Below are positions 44,971 to 64,000 of a DNA stretch of 64,000 bases, piece by piece (positions within the stretch are counted from its first letter, which is position 1; each line of letters starts with the position of its first letter). Position numbers and translations under genes: made by a program. Below the pieces are notes generated by a model that saw only the letters and a list, made by a program, of their open reading frames with translations, was not told the DNA's origin and did no database searches. The DNA is from Lates calcarifer (lineage: Eukaryota > Chordata > Actinopteri > Centropomidae). The stretch is from contig NC_066844.1 in NCBI RefSeq assembly GCF_001640805.2, positions 7,782,053 through 7,846,052 of the forward strand. Direction: 5' to 3'.

Positions 44971-47804
44971 TGGGAAGGCTCACCTCACAGATTGAGTGAC
45001 AAGCACTATAAATTTAACAGTTACTATTATTCTTTTAAAGAAGTTTGGCAAGAGAAAAGGAAAGAATGTGATGCATGCTAAAATGTAAAGAAAATGCTTG
45101 AATGATTAAGATGTAAACAAAATCAGCAGGTAGGTCTTGGGGCTATTGCAGTTCAAAACTGCAGCAAGATAATCATTTTTTTTTTTTTTTTTGTCTGAGC
45201 TGTCAAGACCGCCACAGCTGGCTGCAATACACTCGTGTGCCACCAGAGATCACTGTGGGATAGAGTCTGTGCAGAGCAGACTGGCTCTTGTTTGACACCC
45301 ACTCGCCCCTCCCACTCCTGCAGACTGATCCTGTCACAGAGTGCCCCCTCAGTGTAAAGTGCTTTTCTGCCTCAGCCACATTTGGGATGAACACTTTGAT
45401 CACTTGATCTTTATGGTCCGTAAGACCGGGTGACAAACATTCTGATGAAGTAAGTGACTGCTGACACCTCCGGTTGCTTATAGAAAATAAAAACATAGCT
45501 GCGACAAAAAAATGAAAAGTTACCCATGTGAGAACAATATTGCACATAATCTTACAAAACTCTAAGACTTTGTCCACAGTGATAGAACAGTGTACAACAA
45601 AAGACAACACTAGTAGGTTACAGTGTCTCTGACTTAAGTGATATATATTTACAAAGGTGGAATGACCATTCTTAAGGCCCATTCATTCACAAACTCAAAA
45701 TCTCCTATTACGTTACATAAGACTATTTGAGCAAGGTTGAAATATAACAAGTAACAATATAGTGAACTCATACTTTTTCTTATTTTTTGCAAAAGACTTG
45801 TTTTCAAGGTCTAGCCATGTTGCCGACTGTCCGGCAAACACTCCTGAGTTCTCAAAACGCATAACTCAATGAGAACGTTTGACAAACCATCTTTCCCCAC
45901 TCTGCACCTTGAACATGTAAGTCATCACTATAGAAACCACTAAAACAAATATTGCCACATAGTACCATGCAAACAGCAATTATAAAACATTTATAATTCA
46001 ATAAATAAATTCATTTCCAATAAACTTCTCCAATAAACATCAGATATCTTTTCTTTTGAATAAATTTAAAAGGCTCAGTTGATGCAGGCAATGTTGTGGA
46101 GACAATCCCAAAATAGCCATGTTCTTCAAAAACTTATGTGAGCATTAAATGACCCCTTGGTCAGAGTTAAGCATGACAAGCTTGATAAAGAAAATCTTCA
46201 TGACTTGGCACCCCAAAATCTTTGAAAACTAGGAGTGGCTTCTTCTTAAGTATCACAGGTGTTTAAAGGTAGGTGTTTTTAAAAATTTGCAAACAGTAAC
46301 GTTTAGCAGATAAACCAGAAATATTCATATTTAAACATATTTTGGCATTTTCTTTAAATAAACTATGTAAATTAATAATCTGTTACCTTAAAATTAGTTC
46401 ACTTTACTCATGGGATTAAAGATGATAATAATCACGAGAGCGTTTCTTTTTAAAAAGAGAATAAAAGGGTGAAGGATTTGCCCTCTGTAATATTGCATCA
46501 AGGTATTCAGTATAGTATTCTAATAAAACAGAAAGATAACCCTGTCCAGAGATCACAGGCCAAATGTTTACAGGTACAGCCTTGTCTTGTTAGACAACCA
46601 CCACCACTGATATGTATGTCTATACCCTTTTCACTTGATCTTTAATGTTGCTTTAGTCATCTCTATTTACAGTACAAATAAATCTATTGATACTAGCAGC
46701 ATTCACAACATATGGTCCGACATTCAAGCAACACTAAAAACATTTAATACTGTTTTTAAATAGTTCTAGAAACTAATTTGTTTTGCTTTCCTATATTGTA
46801 TATACTGTATATATATACGTATTTATATTCATATTTCTACTACAAGTGCAAATGACCAAAAACAGTTTCTTTAAGAAAAGAAACAGAAATAATCAAAGTA
46901 AAGTGACAGCTGTCCTTGGTCAGAGTGAGATGATTCTAGATTTTATAAGACTTACGAAATCTACATATACAAAATATATGTGTAAAAAAATAAATAACAT
47001 GATCACATGAGTCCGGATTTCAACTATTGCACATTCCTTCCAAGATGCACTTTTTTTTTTTAAACCTAAATATAATTTGCTCACAAGTCATTCAGTCAGG
47101 GACATGTGTGGCTCAAATCTTAGCCAATCTAGAGGATATAAAATCTCACTGGAGAGTCTACTGCATAGAGTTCAGTCTTGTGGACAAAGTGAGTTTCCTA
47201 GCTACAGAAGCCATTGTCCTCTCTATTTATTTAGACTAGACCCTATAAACAATCATTGGACAGACGTTCAGACTTTCACCTCTGTAAGAGCTGATATGCC
47301 TACTTCCAACAGCTGGGTGTTGGTAGTTTCATGGAGGTCTGAACATCTATTCTTCTATCATCTACAGGGTGACTTTCCAACTACAGTGTCATCACTGTTT
47401 ACTAGGTTCACGTAGACACCTCCATTTTCTCTTTTTAGCACACTTTGTTCTTTCTGATTTAATCAACAGAATTTTGTTCAGTATGTCTCTTTGAAAAATA
47501 CTTTGATATGGCACATTTAATGTATCTAAATTTGGCAAAACAACAATATATCTTTGAGTGACAATCAAAATGATATACCACCATTTCATCAATATGTGTT
47601 ACTGCTATCTATAAACATAAATACATATTTGTTCTCTAGATGAAAAAATAACATTTAGTATTTTTTTTTCTTGATTTTAATGATATTGATGATTTCATCA
47701 AAATTTCACTTGTTGCACAGTGGCGGACAGTGCAGGTGCAGTGCTTGTAGAGGTTACAATGACGGTTACCATAGTGACAGGAGCCTATGCCATCCAATAA
47801 ATAA

Positions 47805-47830
47805 ATTCCAATAAATAAATAAATAAATAC
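47805..47830 (+). repeat. (AAAT)n short tandem repeat
   Basis: A run of AAATAAATAAATAAAT within the putative slc12a5 3'UTR. Confidence 0.8.
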
Positions 47831-49071
47831 ATTTTTAAAACAATGTTTTTGAGCTGTCCCTCAGAGCGAGGGAACGTTTTCTCTCCACTAGAAGCTTCTT
47901 AGTATGTCACAAAAATACTACACTCATACTTAACAACGCGCCAGAGCTTGTACATTATTTACAGTGATCCACACCGAGGGTCGAGGGGTGCTGGCAATGA
48001 TAATCTCCTCAGGGGGGGTGTTGTACTGTCTCCCCACTGCACTGTCACACCAGCCTTCTGCTAGGAAACGCACTATTCACAGTTTAATTACGTGTCAATC
48101 TCTACAAACTAAGCTAGCCTTGTTGAAACTTTTTTTTTTGGCACTAACAGTGGCCAAGGGGATAAACAGCCACTAAGAGATGAGTAGAAAGGTGGATGGG
48201 TAGAAAGACAGTGATGGCAGTAACAGAACGAGTGGAGTAAAAACACACATTTATAAGGATTTCATGCTAAGGAGTGATCAGGTTAAAGATAATTCTGCAG
48301 GTTTGAAACCCACATGTTGTTTCAGTCTCCTTCTGATATCAATGTGAGTTTCATAGTTCATACTTAACTATATTCTCCTTTCTTCTTCCAGCTGGTGATC
48401 CTGACCGTGGGTAGCAGTGTCTTTTGCCTTTAAAGATAAATCACATCAGAAGACGACAGGCTGGAACGCTGTGGGAGGTGTCCGATCACCACGAGGGAAC
48501 TAAACAGACGAACCTACACTGAGCTCATTTCAGCTGGCTCTCTTTCTTTCTGAGCAGAAGCCGCTTCTATGCCACACTTGTATTTCGAAGAGAAAAAAAA
48601 ACAAACAAAAAACAGAAGAATCTGCAGAGTTAAAACAAAGACGGACACATACATGCATGTGCGCTCACACCTCAGCTAACAACCCACACCCACCGCCACC
48701 ACCTCCTCCTCCTTACTAAGTGACTCCGACTCAATGCGAGTTACTACGGTAGATTACAGACTAGCAAAAAGTCTCTTTAAGAACAAATCTAGACAGCATC
48801 TAAATTAGTCTAGAGCCTACAATAGATATAGTAGCTTATGAGACTAAAATGAAGGGTTTAGTAGCTGAGCATGTGATTCTGCTCATTGGTGGGTGGAGCA
48901 CAGGGAGAGGTGCTGAAGCTGAGCTGAGCTATTGGTTGGGTGTGAGAGGACTATCTTACAGAAATAAACGAGGGGCAATGTGGTGACGAAGCAGCGTTGA
49001 TGAGAGGGTGGGAACAGGGCTGAGGGAGGGGTGGAGGGTGAGGGTTGGTAGTGGGGGAGGGGGCTGCTGTT

Positions 49072-61391
<12,320 letters not shown>

Positions 61392-62618
61392 CTAAAGTAG
61401 AGGGATAATAACATTACTGTTTTGTTTTTTATGTGTATGTATCCAGGGAAAGCACACCTACATATTTCTCATAAAAGTTCTATACAATCTCTGACTGTTG
61501 CTCAAGGCCATCTTGGTGGTAGTTGTTTAGGGAGTGCGTTACTCATCCACTTTCCCTCCTCAACCTTTCCCCAGCCTGTCTGGGGATTTAAACTGGCAGA
61601 TTGCAGGTCACAAGCCTGCTCATTTAGCTCATTGTTTACTGCTGAATTTAATAAATTTCACCCTGGGTAGAAAAAAAGAGATGAAATATAATAAAAGAGA
61701 GGTGAGAAAGGCAGGAAGGGATGAGTTGAGTGAGGAGGACAACTCTGTGAAGTGTGAAAGCATGTGATGCTCACATTAACAGTCGTCTACTGGAGCTTGA
61801 AGCAGTACATATAATACTGGCTGCTATATTTAATTCAGCTTAATTAAAGAACTCAAGCATGGTATTAATATTTGAAATTAACTACCATTATTACACTATT
61901 ACTACGGGTCAATCTAAGAATAGTCCCATCATATATAAAATGGTAAACCCCTAATTAGCCTGTCAGTATCTGTCATCAGCTTTAGATGATTCATGGCAAG
62001 GCTGTTACGTAAGTGTGGGAATTTCTCTTTTTTTCTTTCAAGTAATCATTTGGTTTCCACCCAAACTGTTTAATCACCATACAGAGCAAAGAATATCGAG
62101 GAGAACAAGCGGGGAGTCATAGCTCAGTACGGTCATTTGGCTGGAGAAACTGATCTGACACTAAGAACAGCATATCACTAGGCAAACAAATCTCCTGCTT
62201 CACTGTGAACTGTTCATGCTTCCTAAAAATAGCAGCATCAGTTTGTGTTCTTGGCTTGGGTGGAAGGATGAAACATATTCAAATCAGCCTTCTCCAGATC
62301 CGCTCCTTACAATTCTGCAGGGATTGTTATTTTACAATGGAAACTAAGCCAGCTTTGACCCAGAAGACAGAATTAACCTCCAGGCATGATCAAACTCTGC
62401 ATATCCATTAGAGGCATCCAGAAGGAGAAAAAAAACAAAAAACAAAAAACATACTCTGGTATGTTGATAACAGTGGACCAAAGTGATGAGAGCTGTTTCA
62501 AGGAATGGTTTTATTACTCTGCCAGTGTCTTGATCTCCCACTAATGCAGTATTTGCATAATTACCCAATACTCCATGCAGCATGGGCTACAGTGGAAGAA
62601 ATGTGGAATAAAAGGCAG

Positions 62619-62665
62619 AGGAGGAGGAGATGGAGGAGGAGGAGGAGGAGGAGGAGGAGAAGAGG
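62619..62665 (+). repeat. (GGA)n microsatellite
   Basis: Near-perfect GGAGGAGGAGGA units. They produce poly-Glu, poly-Arg and poly-Ser open frames on the two strands that are not genes. Confidence 0.95.
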
Positions 62666-63196
62666 AATGAAGATGGAGATGAAAGATCCCTGCATTTCAT
62701 CAACTTATCAGAATTCACATTGAAGAACACACAGCTTGAGAGGAAAATAGCTTCAAAGCACAGTGAGGAGGAAAATAAACTGACAGAGAGGAACTCTATT
62801 TTCACAAAGATGTGGCACGTAGTGGTACTGTGCAACATTAAGTTTCATTTTCTATTCAGAGCACAGGGTATTTTTTGTCACATTGGCTAATTCACCATTA
62901 ATTCTAGTGCGCTGAAGTGTCAGCAATTAAGCAGCACTGAATTTTGTTATCAAAGATCACAGGAATATCAGAAACTGTTCCTAGATTATATAATGCCCAG
63001 CTGAATTTAGATAAAAATCTATTAAGCATAAAAAACAAACAAAAAATCCTGTGACTAAGCAACAAAAATATTAAATAAATATATGAACATGGATGAGACT
63101 GATGTGGCTATAAAGGTTGTTACACTCACAGAAATAAGTCTTTAAATTAACATATTTCTATGACCTACATTTGTCAGCTTCTATGAACTATGAACA

Positions 63197-63587
63197 GTTC
63201 AACTTTTTTTTGTCAAAAGTTAGATGAGAAGACTGATGCCACTGTCACATCTGTGCAGTAACTATGAAGCTGCACCCAACATGTTGGTTAGCTTAGTTTA
63301 GCACAGAGACTGGAAACAGAGAACAGTTAGATTAGGTTTGTCCAAAAGTAATAACATACACCCACCAGCACTTTTCACACTAATCAAAACTAACTAACAC
63401 ATAATATTCATCTGTTTTAACTATATTCACATCTTTTTTTCACCTTAACACAGAGCCAGGCTAGTTATTTCCAATGTTTGCGCAAAGCTAAGATAATCTG
63501 CTACTGGCGATATCTTCATATTTGACATACAGACATGAGAGTGGTATGAATCTTCTTATCTAACCCTCAGCCAAAAAATGTCTGACA
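63197..63587. mobile_element. Foldback MITE, copy with long inverted arms
   Basis: The left arm has GTTAGATGAGAAGACTGATG, then CCACTGTCACATCTGTGCAG and a CTATGAAGCTGC segment. The right arm has ATATCTTCATATTTGACATA, ACATGAGAGTGGTATGAATC and TTCTTATCTAACC. The two arms are about 70 nt of imperfect reverse complement. Confidence 0.75.
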
Positions 63588-64000
63588 GTCAATTTAGGTT
63601 AGCTTTTCCAAGAAGCTACCTCCACAGCTTCTATGTCTGCTAAAACTGACACAGACACTAACACAATATAACTTTGAATAATACAGTGAAAATAAAATGG
63701 CAGTTCAGTCTGATTATCAGGCTAGGTCAGGTCTTCCTTGAAAAACAGATTTTAATGTCATAAAACTTTTACCTGGCTAAACAAAGTTATAGAGAGAAAC
63801 AAATGTGCGATGCTGCTGTACTCTCAGCAGACAACAGGGCTTGGTTTTTGAATACCCCTGAGCTGCTGGTTTTGTTTGGCTCCTTACCTCTTATTATTTC
63901 TAACACTAGCACCAGTTTTCTTTGTACCAGAGCAACCCGGTGCCAAATCTTTAATGCATTCCCAACATAATTTAATCTAAGGGGTCATATTCACTTGTGG

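Larger units (their letters stand above)
42661..49071 (-). other. slc12a5: Probable long 3'UTR of slc12a5
   Basis: There is no coding exon between the slc12a5 stop and the opposed signals near 42650. If that distal signal is used, the 3'UTR is about 6.4 kb. It includes a MITE (43301-43686), a segment that is G-rich on the slc12a5 strand (42883-42925), segments that are C-rich on that strand (44708-44970, 48970-49070), and many AT-rich stretches with possible internal signals. Its extent is inferred. Confidence 0.4.
61392..64000 (-). other. slc12a5 intron reaching the window edge
   Basis: Upstream of the first visible slc12a5 exon I find no exon matching the earlier membrane segments, so this is taken as intron. 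It holds a GAG/GGA repeat at about 62619-62665 and a MITE at 63197-63587. Confidence 0.55.

Noticed and set aside
62587..62838. Poly-Ser / poly-Glu open frames
   Set aside because: They arise from the (GGA)n microsatellite at 62619-62665 and have no other support.

Overview
The window is vertebrate genomic DNA, almost certainly from an acanthomorph (perch-like) teleost fish. It shows multi-exon genes with GT-AG introns, short AT-rich introns, Tc1-like and foldback MITE debris of the kind common in fish, and proteins close to vertebrate orthologues. There is no sign of bacterial operons, phage or CRISPR.

Five protein-coding genes were rebuilt exon by exon from splice sites and reading phase. 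(1) rhoc-type Rho GTPase, + strand, coding 3995-8735, 193 aa. (2) mov10 RNA helicase, - strand, 22776 down to 12395, 22 coding exons, about 1040 aa. (3) capza1 actin-capping protein alpha subunit, - strand, 29379 down to 25413, 10 exons, 285 aa. (4) ncoa5 coactivator, + strand, 35165-42193, 10 coding exons, about 635 aa, with an N-terminal RRM. (5) slc12a5 (KCC2) K-Cl cotransporter, - strand, 61391 down to 49072, 912 aa of C-terminal coding sequence; the first exons lie beyond the right edge.

Layout: rhoc and mov10 converge, with candidate poly(A) signals about 165 bp apart near 11.63-11.80 kb. capza1 and mov10 are tandem. capza1 and ncoa5 are divergent across about 3 kb of intergenic DNA. 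ncoa5 and slc12a5 converge on opposed poly(A) signals near 42.65 kb, which would give slc12a5 a 3'UTR of about 6.4 kb. From memory, the rhoc-mov10-capza1 block matches human 1p13 and the ncoa5-slc12a5 block matches human 20q13, so the window joins two ancestral syntenic blocks.

The gene content is ordinary. The points that deserve a second look are: a 36-nt in-frame candidate cassette exon in the slc12a5 cytoplasmic tail; an RRM at the start of ncoa5 together with a degraded LXXLL motif; IRF/ISRE-like elements upstream of mov10; one mov10 splice junction that does not keep frame with canonical sites; a GC-AG intron in capza1; a perfect 15-bp hairpin upstream of capza1; and four copies of one MITE family, three of them in the slc12a5 half of the window.
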